Below, piece after piece: positions 9,755 through 19,314 of a stretch of 64,000 nucleotides of DNA (position 1 is the first letter of the stretch; each line of letters opens with the position of its first letter). The notes beneath the pieces are model-generated. The model was not told where the DNA came from, ran no database searches, and saw only the letters and a program-made list of their open reading frames with translations. The position numbers and the translations under genes are program-made. Source of the DNA: Gilvimarinus japonicus (GTDB lineage: Bacteria > Pseudomonadota > Gammaproteobacteria > Pseudomonadales > Cellvibrionaceae). Where the stretch lies: contig NZ_AP031500.1 in NCBI RefSeq assembly GCF_042847215.1, forward strand, positions 2,666,001 to 2,730,000, in the 5' to 3' direction.

Positions 9755-11004
9755 TACCCCTCTCCCTGCTCGCCACGCGCAACCGCTGCCACGTCAGGCT
9801 TGGGCATATCAGCTGGCTCAGCAGCCTCTTCCGCCTGATCGTCAAACCGCTTCAGCGCCATGCCCACGACCGGGTATTCCAGCGAGGTAGTCACCAGTAA
9901 ATCACCATTGTCGACGCCGTCTGTCACCACACTTTCACCGCCGATATGACGCAGTACCGTCACAGGTTTAAGCTGCAGCTTACCCTCGTGATACACCGGC
10001 AGCGTGCCATTTTTAATCAGGTTTCGGGGGATACGTACCGCGTTTTCCAGCTCGCGGCCGACAATATTGGCCACCACAAAGCTGCCAAACGCTAAGTCTG
10101 TCTGCGCTCCGGGTTGCTCGCTTTTTACGCTCTTGGGGTTTAAGTGGTAGGGGTCGCTCACCCGCGCCACTAAGTAGCTCATCCGGGTATCGTCGTCGAT
10201 CACCCCTTCGGTACGCACAATTTTGGCGGGCCAGCGGTAGTTGCTACCCATGGAGTCGCCGGTTAATTCGACCTGACTTCCCACGCCATTGCCCACAAGG
10301 TACTGCAGCTCGCTGTTGGCAACAGGCAAACGTATTTCGGCGCTGCTCACATCCAGCACTTCGCCCATCATCGAGCCTACGTTAACAAAAGTCCCTAAGC
10401 TCACCCGACGCTCGGCAATCAAGGCGTCGTATGGGGCGATAATCTTGGTACGTTCCAGATCTTTTTGCGCTTGTTTTACGCTGGCCTGAGACGCCGCAAC
10501 TTGCGCTTGGGCCTGCTTTAGCTGGGGTTTGCGTAGCCCCAACGCCGGGGCCGGATGGTCACTAATGCCCTCCCACTCTACCCGGGCCACCTCTCCTTGA
10601 GCTTGTTCGAGCTCCAGCGCCGCCGTCGCGCTGGCAAGCCCGGCGCGGGCCTCTTCTAATTGGACTTCGTAATTAGTCGGATCAATCTGCGCCAGCACTT
10701 CACCTTTTTTTATAATGCCGCCACGGACAAAAGCCTCGTCGAGGGCGACGATCTCGCCACTGACCTGAGCCACTAACTCGGTGGAATATCTAGGCTGCAC
10801 TAATCCACGGGATAACACCTGCAACTGAATAGCCTGCGTTTGCAGGGGCTGTACATTGACCAGAGCCACGCCCTCTTTTGCCTCTTTGTGCGGCGGGGGC
10901 TTACGCATGGAGGCCAGCGCAATAGCGATAACGATCGCGGCCAGTAGAATAACGACCGGTAAAATCCAACGCTTGTTTCTGGTGTAAAACCCTGGGTTAG
11001 ACAT
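9754..11004 (-). CDS. RND efflux periplasmic adaptor (membrane fusion protein)
   Basis: About 416 residues. It has a short cytoplasmic N-terminus and one membrane anchor (WILPVVILLAAIVIAIALA). A lipoyl half-motif (AQVSGEIVALDEAFVRGGII, then GEVLAQIDP) leads into an alpha-helical hairpin with Ala/Gln-rich coiled coil (~110-185). The second lipoyl half (IIAPYDALIAERRVSLGTFV) and beta-barrel domains follow. The ATG at 11004 was chosen over a TTG two codons upstream; AAGGAG lies about 10 bases before it. The adaptor bridges the downstream permease (1-base overlap) to an outer-membrane channel. Confidence 0.93.
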   Translation of the reverse strand: MSNPGFYTRNKRWILPVVILLAAIVIAIALASMRKPPPHKEAKEGVALVNVQPLQTQAIQLQVLSRGLVQPRYSTELVAQVSGEIVALDEAFVRGGIIKKGEVLAQIDPTNYEVQLEEARAGLASATAALELEQAQGEVARVEWEGISDHPAPALGLRKPQLKQAQAQVAASQASVKQAQKDLERTKIIAPYDALIAERRVSLGTFVNVGSMMGEVLDVSSAEIRLPVANSELQYLVGNGVGSQVELTGDSMGSNYRWPAKIVRTEGVIDDDTRMSYLVARVSDPYHLNPKSVKSEQPGAQTDLAFGSFVVANIVGRELENAVRIPRNLIKNGTLPVYHEGKLQLKPVTVLRHIGGESVVTDGVDNGDLLVTTSLEYPVVGMALKRFDDQAEEAAEPADMPKPDVAAVARGEQGEG

Positions 11005-11557
11005 GTACAACCTGCTCCTTTGTCTCGATCAAGTCACGATCAGTATCGTTGTTAGTGTTATTCAGTGCGCTCTGTTAGCGGCGGCTCGGCCCCAAAAGGT
11101 TGCGCTATCATACAGCGTTATAAGGCACTCGGCACCATTAAGGCCTTGACAGGCATTTTAGTAAGATTCGGCATTTGCCCGCTCAGCATCGCCCTAAATG
11201 ACCCAATAAAATGCGCGCCCCGCCAGCGTGCCCCGATTTTGCTCAGATAGCGCCCTCAGCGCCCGTTACCGCTTGAGCAGATAGACGCCACCACGACGCA
11301 AAAAGTTGCGCCAAGTCGCATTTTCTTTTGCGTTTGCTGAAGCTCACCGGGATCAGCACGCCAATAGAACCCGTAGCGGCTCCCCCTAAACTTAGTTGGC
11401 ATAGCTGTTGCTCTGCAGTAATTATAAATGCCGATTAACACCCCAAAAACTCAAATATTCATCTGTGAGCCGATTTATGCACCACTTCCAACCATGTTTT
11501 AGCGAGCCTTGGTTGTTTATTGATCAGGGACGCTCAACGGGATGACAGGCTAGCACT
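11005..11557. other. Intergenic region, no gene recognised
   Basis: About 550 bases between the divergent efflux operon and the NIT-like gene. It should hold the adaptor promoter (right part of the gap on the minus strand) and the promoter for 11558. I see a small hairpin CGCAA-aaag-TTGCG near 11297-11310 but no convincing operator, RNA gene or coding region. Confidence 0.3.
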
Positions 11558-12511
11558 ATGAACGGGCAAAACAGCGCGCACACTGCACCACAACTCAGCA
11601 CCAGCTCGGCGGCGTTTGCCGAGTACTATCAATTTTATCGCCGCCGGCAAGATGCCTTAAACCTTATTAGGCAACTTAACCGCGCCATCAAGGCCGCACA
11701 GCGCCATCGCGGTATGAGTATGGGCCTGCTGGGGGGCAACGAGCTTTTTAAAGAAGAGTTCTACCAACTCGAGCACCAACTGGAGCGGCGTATTCTGGCG
11801 CTGCAAGCGCTGGCACAAGCCAGCAAGGGGTTGCTCAGCGAACGCGACCAACAAAACCTGCGCAGTGCGTGGGTCACTATTAGTCGCGACTGGCAAGAAG
11901 ACAGTGTAATTGACAACTACGAGCTGCACTGCCATTTGATCGAACAATCGCTGGCAATGCTCGCCGGCCTGTCGCGACAAATGGAACAACCGTGCGCCGA
12001 GGCGATGGGCGACACCACCGTTACCCATGAGTCCACCAGCTACCCGAGCCGCTTTAAGCACTTAGAGGTACTGCATTTTACCACCCGGCTCTTGCCAGCT
12101 GTGGTGGAGCAAATAGGTCGTATCCGAGCGCTGGGCACCTACTCGGCCGCGGCCGGGTATGTCGATGCTCACCACGACAGCAAATTGCGTTATGTCATCC
12201 AGTGCACGCGGGTTAACAACGAAAAGCTGCGCCACCAAATTAAGCGCTTAGAAGGTATTTTAGAGCAAGATATTGGCCTGCTTAGCCAATTAAAAAGTTA
12301 CGAGTTAAAATTGATGTTTTTACTGAACATGGTTGAGACTGACATCCTTCATGAAGGGGCGCAAAACGCCGACAGCAACCGCATTTATAACCTCGCCACG
12401 GATATTATCGACGTCTACCTAACCATCGTCGATAACGGTGTCGACCTTATCAGCCAGTGGCACGATGCCGATATGGATCAGTGGCTCATCGGTCAGGCGG
12501 CAACGCCATAA
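11558..12511 (+). CDS. Soluble all-helical protein with NIT-like (nitrate/nitrite-sensing-like) features
   Basis: 317 residues, predicted almost entirely helical, with no signal peptide or membrane segment. The early segment LNRAIKAAQRHRGMSMGLLGG resembles the QRERGLSAGYL-type helix of NIT domains. A second helix, QIGRIRALGTYSAAAGYV (~175-195), resembles the paired NIT helix that supplies the ligand-contact Arg. NIT domains are usually the periplasmic part of chemoreceptors or kinases, so a free cytoplasmic copy is unusual. No enzyme or output domain is visible. The gene stands alone on the plus strand, followed by pldA about 80 bases later. The NIT assignment is by eye and uncertain. Confidence 0.6.
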   Translation: MNGQNSAHTAPQLSTSSAAFAEYYQFYRRRQDALNLIRQLNRAIKAAQRHRGMSMGLLGGNELFKEEFYQLEHQLERRILALQALAQASKGLLSERDQQNLRSAWVTISRDWQEDSVIDNYELHCHLIEQSLAMLAGLSRQMEQPCAEAMGDTTVTHESTSYPSRFKHLEVLHFTTRLLPAVVEQIGRIRALGTYSAAAGYVDAHHDSKLRYVIQCTRVNNEKLRHQIKRLEGILEQDIGLLSQLKSYELKLMFLLNMVETDILHEGAQNADSNRIYNLATDIIDVYLTIVDNGVDLISQWHDADMDQWLIGQAATP

Positions 12512-12588
12512 GGCACTCGCACACTAGCACCCGCCGCGCGGGATGAGGCACAATAATGGCTCGATAAATAGTGTGCGGGCGGTTAAGC

Positions 12589-13617
12589 ATGGTTTTACAA
12601 AAGCACTTTTGGGTGGCGAGCTTTGCCCTCGTCGCAAGCGGCGGCGCCATGGGTGCAGCGCCGGACGCCCAAGCGAACAAAACACTTATGCCGCGCTACC
12701 AGAGCATGGAAGCGTGCTTAAAAGAAAACGTTTTGCGCGCAGCACCCGATATGACCATCGCCCAACTGCGCCAGTCCTGCCAGGCCCTATTGGTTGATAC
12801 CACCACTAACACCTTGCACGAGCAGGATATTGGGGTGCTGGATACCAGGCTGCGAGTCGAGAGTATCAGTAGCGCTAACCGTTTTGTGCTCACGCCACAC
12901 AATCGCAACTATATTCTACCGGCCAGTTACACCCGCCACCCCAACGCGGCCCCCTTCGAAGAGGCTCAGGGCAAACCCATCGATTTGCAAAATACCGAAA
13001 TTGATTTTCAGATCAGTTTAAAAGTACTGATCGCGCAGGATTTATTGCACGACAATGGCAACCTGTATATCGCCTATACCAACCACTCCCTTTGGCAGGC
13101 GTACAACGCCGATATATCGCGCCCTTTTCGCGAGACTAATCACGAGCCTGAGCTGCTCTTTTCCGCCACAAGCGAGTGGGAGTTTTTGGGCTTTCGTAAC
13201 GTTGTAAACCAAATTGGCCTGGTACACCAATCCAACGGCCAGTCGGGCACCTTGTCCCGCAGCTGGAACCGAATTCGTGCGCGTTCGATCTTTGAGCGCG
13301 GCAATTTAGCGCTGGCTTTCTCGCCCTGGTACCGCCTACCGGAAGACGCCGAAGACGATGACAACCCGGACATTGAAGAGTACCTGGGCCATTATGAACT
13401 CGGCGGCGCCTACTCTTATAAAAATCATATCTTTGATGTAATGACCCGCCGCCCCTTTAGCGACAAGGGCTCCGTCGAGCTGGGCTGGAGCTTTCCCATC
13501 CGCCCTACGGTACGCGGCTATTTAAAGTACTTTAATGGCTACGGAGCAAGTTTAATCGACTACAACGTCGAGACTGAATCCCTGGGGCTGGGCGTCGTTT
13601 TTAGCGATCTGTTTTAG
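12589..13617 (+). CDS. pldA: Outer-membrane phospholipase A1 (OMPLA)
   Basis: About 342 residues. The ATG at 12589 starts a signal peptide (MVLQKHFWVASFALVASGGAMG); an in-frame GTG 6 codons upstream is less likely. The catalytic block VHQSNGQSGTLSRSWNR carries the OMPLA triad His213, Ser215 and Asn227 with the same spacing as E. coli H142/S144/N156. The strands end in the outer-membrane-like terminus LGVVFSDLF with final Phe. It hydrolyses acyl chains of phospholipids misplaced in the outer leaflet, acting as a calcium-dependent dimer. The N-terminal ~90 residues before the barrel are longer than in E. coli. Confidence 0.95.
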   Translation: MVLQKHFWVASFALVASGGAMGAAPDAQANKTLMPRYQSMEACLKENVLRAAPDMTIAQLRQSCQALLVDTTTNTLHEQDIGVLDTRLRVESISSANRFVLTPHNRNYILPASYTRHPNAAPFEEAQGKPIDLQNTEIDFQISLKVLIAQDLLHDNGNLYIAYTNHSLWQAYNADISRPFRETNHEPELLFSATSEWEFLGFRNVVNQIGLVHQSNGQSGTLSRSWNRIRARSIFERGNLALAFSPWYRLPEDAEDDDNPDIEEYLGHYELGGAYSYKNHIFDVMTRRPFSDKGSVELGWSFPIRPTVRGYLKYFNGYGASLIDYNVETESLGLGVVFSDLF

Positions 13618-13665
13618 CCGTTAGTGCGTATTATCTGTTGTCGCCCCAACAGACAGGAGATACCC

Positions 13666-14205
13666 ATGCGTGCACACACTTGGCTTGCCCCCGCACTAAT
13701 CACTTTTTTGCTGGCACTAACGGGCTGCGCCGGCCCTTCAGTGGATCAATACCAAGGCAACCAGCCGGGGTTTGCGCCGCAAGAGTTTTTTCAGGGCGAC
13801 TTAACCGCCCACGGCGTTTTAAAAAATCGCTCGGGCGATGTCACTCGCTACTTCAACGCCACGATCAAGGCCAACTGGAAAAACGGCATCGGCACGTTAG
13901 AAGAGCGCTTTGAGTTTGATGATGGCGAAATTCAATACCGTACCTGGACGCTCACCCCCACCTCAGACACCACTTTTGACGCTACCGCCGGAGATGTAAT
14001 TGGCACGGGTACAGGGGCCACCGCCGGCAACGCCCTTAACCTTAAGTACGTATTAGAAGTCGACTACAACGACAGCAAACTGGCGTTGGACGTAGACGAT
14101 TGGATGTGGCGGGTAGACCAGCGCACCGTGATCAATCAGTCGACCCTCAGTAAATGGGGCTTTACCGTCGGCACCATCCAGCTGGTGATCAGCAAAACCC
14201 CATAA
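13666..14205 (+). CDS. DUF3833-family lipoprotein
   Basis: About 179 residues. The start at 13666 follows CAGGAGA with 6-base spacing. The type II signal peptide ends in the lipobox LTGC, so the protein should be lipid-anchored. The body (EFFQGDLTAHGVLKNRSGDVTR, LEERFEFDDGEIQYRTW, KYVLEVDYNDSKLALDVDDWMW) matches the DUF3833 pattern, which looks like a small beta-barrel of lipocalin type. Function of the family is not known. It lies 48 bases after pldA on the same strand and may be co-transcribed. Confidence 0.82.
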   Translation: MRAHTWLAPALITFLLALTGCAGPSVDQYQGNQPGFAPQEFFQGDLTAHGVLKNRSGDVTRYFNATIKANWKNGIGTLEERFEFDDGEIQYRTWTLTPTSDTTFDATAGDVIGTGTGATAGNALNLKYVLEVDYNDSKLALDVDDWMWRVDQRTVINQSTLSKWGFTVGTIQLVISKTP

Positions 14206-14600
14206 CGGCACCGCCGCTTAGCGCGTCTAGGGCTGGTACTTAACGGCGACTTTGTGTATAAAGTTGTCGTGGATCAGCCGATTAGCGATAAAACGCGCGA
14301 GCGCTGTTTGCGGCTCGCAGACACTTAATTGGCGATCCCCCATGCACACTAAAGCCGATTTGAGTCATACATAATCTGTGCGAGTTTATGGCAGTACACC
14401 AATATAATCGACAAGCATGCTCAACCCTGTGGGGGCCCGATTCTGCCGGAGCTTCTGCGCATATGCATAGCCGTCAGGGCAGACGCTACCAACCCTACTA
14501 CTTAGATCCTCCTGCGTGTCTACCCCACACTGTCATCTAATTATTATTTAATACGGGTGCCGCAACCGCGCGCGCCAAGCAACTGGGGTGTTCTCACACC
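14206..14600. promoter_or_regulatory. Long leader/intergenic region before the mrp operon
   Basis: About 395 bases. The 200 bases nearest mrpA contain GC-rich self-complementary patches (around 14430-14500) that could form a leader structure, but I could not assign a known riboswitch. The first ~130 bases (14206-14340) read as a codon-like frame without a start codon. No supported gene. Confidence 0.3.
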
Positions 14601-17438
14601 ATGACATTGTTAATCATTATTCTGCTGCCCATGATTGGCGCCGCCGTGCCCTTTATGACCGAGCGTATGGGGCGCACCTTTTGCGCCTACTCTGCCGCGC
14701 TCGGCCCCCTAATTGCTTTAGGGCTACTGATCGGCAGCGCCCCCACCATTTTTAACGGCGAGGTGCTTTACAGTCAGATAAGCTGGCTCCCCTCGCTGGG
14801 GCTCAACCTTAACCTGCGCCTTGATGGCTTAAGCTTAATGTTTGGCCTGCTGATCGTAGGGATCGGCCTATTGGTCACGCTCTACGCCCGCTACTACCTG
14901 GCCCAGCGCGACTCACTGGCCAAACTCTACGCCTTGCTGCAGCTGTTTATGATGGCGATGCTGGGCATCGTCATGTCCGACAACCTAATGCTGCTGATTG
15001 TGTTTTGGGAGATCACCAGCCTTGTCTCCTTTTTGCTCATCGGCTACTGGTCGAGCCAATCCGACGCGCGCAAAGGTGCCCGCATGGCCCTGGCGGTCAC
15101 CGGCGCCGGAGGCCTGTGCTTGATCGCCGGCGCGCTGTTAATCGAGCGCATTGTCGGCAGTTTTGAGTTGGGGGCTATTTTTGCCGCCGGCGATGAGATT
15201 CGCGCTCACTCCAGCTATCCCGTCATCTTAATTTTGGTGCTGTTGGGCGCGTTTACCAAATCGGCCCAGTTTCCGTTTCAGTTTTGGCTGCCCCACGCCA
15301 TGAGCGCCCCCACCCCAGTGTCCGCGTATTTGCACTCGGCCACCATGGTCAAAGCCGGGGTCTTTTTATTAGCGCGCATGTATCCCGCCCTAGCCGGTAC
15401 CGACTGGTGGTTTTACATCGTAACTTTTACCGGCATGGCGACCATGCTGTTTGGCGCCTACAACGCGCTCTTTAAACACGATTTAAAAGGTCTGCTGGCC
15501 TATTCCACCATCAGCCATCTAGGGCTGATCACCATGCTATTTGGCTTTGGGACGCCCCTCGCGGTAGCGGCGGGTATTTTTCACATCATCAACCACGCCA
15601 CCTTTAAAGCCTCGCTGTTTATGGCCGCCGGTATTATCGACCACGAAACCGGCACCCGGGATATGCGCAAAATTAACGGTATGTGGAAGTACATGCCACA
15701 CACCGCGCTACTGGCGATGGTTGCGGCACTGGCCATGGCCGGCGTACCGCTGCTCAATGGCTTTTTAAGTAAAGAGATGTTCTTTTCCGAGGCGCTGCAC
15801 CTAGAATCCATGGGCATGTTCAGCTGGATTTTCCCGCTGCTGGCGACGCTTGCCGGGATTTTCTCGGTGGCCTATTCGGTGCGTTTTATTCACGACGTGT
15901 TCTTCAACGGCGAGCCCATCGACTTACCCAAGTTTCCGCCCCACGAGCCACCGCGCTATATGATCGTACCGGTGGAGGTTCTGGTGGGCCTATGTTTATT
16001 GGTTGGTATTGTTCCCAATCTAACCGTGGCACCCTTTTTAGAGGCCGCTAGCCTCGCGGTGCTGGGCGAACAGATGCCCGAGTACCACATTGCTATTTGG
16101 CACGGTATTAACCTGCCGCTGGTCATGAGCTTTGTCGCCATGGCCGGTGGTATTATTATGTACAGTCAGCGCACGGGCTTATTTGCCTTTTACGAGCGCA
16201 AATACCGCCACGATGAGAAAGCCGTGTTTGAGTCACGGGTGCAGTTTTCGGTGCGGGTCGCTCAGCGCTTTACCGATTTTATCCAGAACAACTCGCTGCA
16301 ACGCTACATGGCATTGCTGATCACCACCGCAGTAGCGGCGATCGGTTACGCCCTGTGGGGTATGCCGCAACTGCTGGGGCCTATCGCGATCAGCGACATC
16401 GAGCCGGTTAGTTTGCTCTGTGCGGTCATCTTAATTATCGGCGCCTTCGGTACGGTACTGCTACACCACAACCGCATCGCCGCTTTGCTGCTATTAAGTG
16501 TGGTGGGGCTCATTGTCTCGCTTATTTTTGTTCGCTACTCAGCCCCCGATCTGGCGTTAACCCAGTTATCGGTCGAAGTTGTCACCATCGTCTTACTGAT
16601 GCTGGCACTGTACTTTTTGCCCCAGCTTACGCCCAACGAGTCGGGCGGCAAGCGCGTTAGTCGCGATGTACTACTAGCTGGCGCGGCGGGACTCGGCATG
16701 GGCTTAATTACCCTCGCCATGCTTACCCAACCGTTTACATCCATCGCCGATTACTACCTCGCCAACAGTGTCAGTGGCGGGGGCGGCGCCAATGTTGTCA
16801 ACGTTATTCTGGTTGACTTCCGGGGCTTTGATACGCTGGGCGAGATCACCGTATTGGCCATTGCCGCCGTCGGTATTTACGCCATGTTAAACGGTTTGCA
16901 CCTGCCCCTACCGCAAGCCGACGGTGAAGGCCGGCGCTGGGATAAAGAGCCTCACCCCCCTATTTTGGCCGTGATGGCGCGTATTCTGTTACCGCTGGCG
17001 CTGTTAGTTTCCGTGTTTATCTTTTTGCGCGGTCACAATGCGCCGGGCGGCGGATTTATCGCGGGGCTGGTCACCAGTGTCGCGCTAATTTTGCAATACG
17101 TCGCCTCTGGCACCGGCTGGATGCAGGAGCGCTTGCGCTGGCGTTATCGCCGCGTCGCGGTATCTGGTGTACTAATCGCGGCACTTACCGGCATCGGCAG
17201 TTGGTTTTTCGGCTACCCGTTTTTAACCTCCGCTTTTGGTCACTTTGCGATTCCGTTCATCGGCGAGGTCGAAATTGCCTCGGCCATGGCCTTTGATATT
17301 GGCGTGTACACCACAGTGGTAGGTGCCACCATGCTCATTCTTGCGCATCTGGGTAAATTAGCCCAAAGCAGCCACTCGCCGCGCCCTGCTACCAGCAGGC
17401 CCTACAGCAGCAAAGATCTGATCAAAGGAGAGGACTAG
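14601..17438 (+). CDS. mrpA: Mrp Na+/H+ antiporter subunit A (MrpA with fused MrpB domain)
   Basis: 945 residues. The first ~500 are the NuoL/antiporter-like core: FWEITSLVSFLLIGYW with the key TM5 Glu, FPFQFWLPHAMSAPTPVSAYLHSATMVKAGVFLL, and KHDLKGLLAYSTISHLGLI. A middle DUF4040-type section follows (ALTQLSVEVVTIVLLMLALYFLP). The C-terminal ~200 residues are MrpB-like (FLRGHNAPGGGFIAGLVTSV). It is therefore the fused A+B form seen in Pseudomonas-type six-gene (group 2) operons. The multi-subunit complex exchanges cytoplasmic Na+ for external protons, giving salt and alkali tolerance. Its stop TAG shares a base with the GTG of mrpC. Confidence 0.96.
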   Translation: MTLLIIILLPMIGAAVPFMTERMGRTFCAYSAALGPLIALGLLIGSAPTIFNGEVLYSQISWLPSLGLNLNLRLDGLSLMFGLLIVGIGLLVTLYARYYLAQRDSLAKLYALLQLFMMAMLGIVMSDNLMLLIVFWEITSLVSFLLIGYWSSQSDARKGARMALAVTGAGGLCLIAGALLIERIVGSFELGAIFAAGDEIRAHSSYPVILILVLLGAFTKSAQFPFQFWLPHAMSAPTPVSAYLHSATMVKAGVFLLARMYPALAGTDWWFYIVTFTGMATMLFGAYNALFKHDLKGLLAYSTISHLGLITMLFGFGTPLAVAAGIFHIINHATFKASLFMAAGIIDHETGTRDMRKINGMWKYMPHTALLAMVAALAMAGVPLLNGFLSKEMFFSEALHLESMGMFSWIFPLLATLAGIFSVAYSVRFIHDVFFNGEPIDLPKFPPHEPPRYMIVPVEVLVGLCLLVGIVPNLTVAPFLEAASLAVLGEQMPEYHIAIWHGINLPLVMSFVAMAGGIIMYSQRTGLFAFYERKYRHDEKAVFESRVQFSVRVAQRFTDFIQNNSLQRYMALLITTAVAAIGYALWGMPQLLGPIAISDIEPVSLLCAVILIIGAFGTVLLHHNRIAALLLLSVVGLIVSLIFVRYSAPDLALTQLSVEVVTIVLLMLALYFLPQLTPNESGGKRVSRDVLLAGAAGLGMGLITLAMLTQPFTSIADYYLANSVSGGGGANVVNVILVDFRGFDTLGEITVLAIAAVGIYAMLNGLHLPLPQADGEGRRWDKEPHPPILAVMARILLPLALLVSVFIFLRGHNAPGGGFIAGLVTSVALILQYVASGTGWMQERLRWRYRRVAVSGVLIAALTGIGSWFFGYPFLTSAFGHFAIPFIGEVEIASAMAFDIGVYTTVVGATMLILAHLGKLAQSSHSPRPATSRPYSSKDLIKGED

Positions 17439-17779
17439 TGGAAATTTTAATCGCCGCCGTCATTGCGGTGCTCACCAGCTGCGGGGTTTATCTGTTGCTA
17501 CGCGGGCGCACCTTTCCGATTATTCTCGGCTTAACGCTGCTGACCTACGGCGTCAATTTGTTTATTTTTGTCTCGGGCCGACTTAACCCCGACAGCAGTA
17601 CCATTATTGGTATTGGCGAGCAGTACGCCGACCCGCTTCCCCAAGCACTGGTATTAACCGCCATTGTCATTAGCTTTGCCATGACCGCGTTTGTCTTGGT
17701 CCTGGCCCTGCGCGCGCGCGCCGAGCTTGGCAACGACCACGTTGACGGCCGCATCAGTGTGGAGGATGTAAACTCGTGA
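17438..17779 (+). CDS. mrpC: Mrp antiporter subunit C (NuoK-like)
   Basis: 113 residues with three membrane segments. The NuoK-family signature is GLTLLTYGVNLFIFVSG, followed by DPLPQALVLTAIVISFAMTAFVLVLALR. The GTG start follows AAAGGAGAGGACTA and overlaps the mrpA stop. The gene ends by overlapping the GTG of mrpD (GTGA). Confidence 0.96.
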   Translation: MEILIAAVIAVLTSCGVYLLLRGRTFPIILGLTLLTYGVNLFIFVSGRLNPDSSTIIGIGEQYADPLPQALVLTAIVISFAMTAFVLVLALRARAELGNDHVDGRISVEDVNS

Positions 17780-19314
17780 ATCATTTGGCCATTGCCCCCG
17801 TTTTAATACCGCTGCTTACCGGCATTTTATTGCTGCTTGGCACCGGCCGACCGCTGGTGATTCAGCGCAGTATTAGCTTTTTAAGTATTGTCGCGCAGCT
17901 CGCCGTTGCCACCGCACTGATCCTCGGCACCGTAGGCGGCGACATCACCGTCTACGCACTAGGCAATTGGGCACCGCCGTTTGGTATTGTGTTGGTGGTC
18001 GATAGGCTCAGCGCTTTAATGGTATTTACCGCCGCCGTGCTGGCATTTTTTAGCCTTTGGTACGCCGTGCGCGATAACGACAAGCCCGCCGATAGTCTTC
18101 ACAGTGTGGTGCATTTTTTATTAATGGGCGTCAACGGAGCATTTTTAACCGGCGATTTATTTAACTTGTTTGTGTTTTTTGAAGTGCTGCTCATCGCCTC
18201 TTATACGCTGCTCTTGCACGGCGGCGGCGCCGCACGGATTAAATCGGGGCTGCACTATGTGCTGCTTAACTTAGCCGGCTCCAGTTTGTTTTTGTTGGCC
18301 GCCGCGATTTTGTACAGCGTGACCGGTACGCTCAACATGGCCGACATGGCCGTTAAAGTTGCCAATGCCTCACCGGCACAAGCGCCACTATTGACCGCCG
18401 GGGCCTTATTACTGCTCGTCGTGTTTGGCCTTAAAGCGGCCATGGTGCCCATGTATTTTTGGCTGCCGCGCGCCTACGCTTCAGCATCAGCGCCTGTGGC
18501 GGCGATGTTTTGCATCATGACCAAAATTGGTCTGTACGCCATCATCCGAGTCTATACGCTTATCTTTGGCGCCGAGGCCGGGGCGCTGGCCAATATTGCC
18601 CAGCCGTTTCTCTGGCCGCTGGCGTTGGTAACCTTAGCGCTGGGCGCCACCGGCGCGCTCGCCGCCCGCGAGTTGCGGCTGCAAATTGCCTACTTAGTGA
18701 TCGTCTCGGTGGGTACTCTGCTAGCGGGTATTGCCCTTAATAACACCGCAGCGCTAAGCGCGACTCTGTATTATCTGGTGCATTCCACATGGATTTGCGG
18801 GGCGCTGTTTTTGCTTGCCGATCTCATCGTACGCCAGCGTGGCGCCACCGCCGACCGTATTATTACCGGCCCTGCGGTACGCCAAGCGGTAAAACTTGGC
18901 GGTTTATTTTTTATTGCCTCGGCGGCCATTATCGGCATGCCGCCACTTTCGGGTTTTATTGGTAAGTTAATGATGTTGAGCGCCGCAGAAAGCGAGCAGC
19001 AAACATTTTGGCTGTGGGCAATATTATTACTGGCAAGCTTTGTCATGATTACCGCGCTGAGCCGCAGTGGCAGCACTATTTTCTGGCGTACCGAAAACCG
19101 CGTAGCCAAAGCTGACAAAGCCGATCGCGGCGCCCTGCTTGCCGTAATTTGCATGCTGAGCTTAGCGTTATTCTTAAGCTTGGCCGGTGATCCGGTGGTA
19201 CGTTTCACCCAAGCACTGGCGAAGCAAACCATGACCCCAGCATTGTACATTGATGCAGTGCTAAGCCATGAACCTGTAAGCCGTGCCCATGCACCGGGAG
19301 CTCAGCATGACTGA
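17776..19314 (+). CDS. mrpD: Mrp antiporter subunit D (NuoM/N-like)
   Basis: 512 residues with about fourteen membrane segments. Antiporter-family landmarks: FNLFVFFEVLLIASYTLLLHGGG with the conserved TM5 Glu, KAAMVPMYFWLPRAYASASAPVAAMFCIMTKIGLYAI with the Lys/Pro motif, and IGMPPLSGFIGKLMML. It forms one of the two ion-translocating antiporter-like subunits together with MrpA. It starts with GTG inside the mrpC stop, and mrpE begins before it ends, so translation is coupled along the operon. Confidence 0.96.
   Translation: MNHLAIAPVLIPLLTGILLLLGTGRPLVIQRSISFLSIVAQLAVATALILGTVGGDITVYALGNWAPPFGIVLVVDRLSALMVFTAAVLAFFSLWYAVRDNDKPADSLHSVVHFLLMGVNGAFLTGDLFNLFVFFEVLLIASYTLLLHGGGAARIKSGLHYVLLNLAGSSLFLLAAAILYSVTGTLNMADMAVKVANASPAQAPLLTAGALLLLVVFGLKAAMVPMYFWLPRAYASASAPVAAMFCIMTKIGLYAIIRVYTLIFGAEAGALANIAQPFLWPLALVTLALGATGALAARELRLQIAYLVIVSVGTLLAGIALNNTAALSATLYYLVHSTWICGALFLLADLIVRQRGATADRIITGPAVRQAVKLGGLFFIASAAIIGMPPLSGFIGKLMMLSAAESEQQTFWLWAILLLASFVMITALSRSGSTIFWRTENRVAKADKADRGALLAVICMLSLALFLSLAGDPVVRFTQALAKQTMTPALYIDAVLSHEPVSRAHAPGAQHD

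Noticed and set aside
14236..14340. Codon-like stretch reading LVLNGDFVYKVVVDQPISDK before a stop
   Set aside because: No start codon or ribosome site, and no family recognised; it could be a gene remnant but evidence is too thin to annotate.
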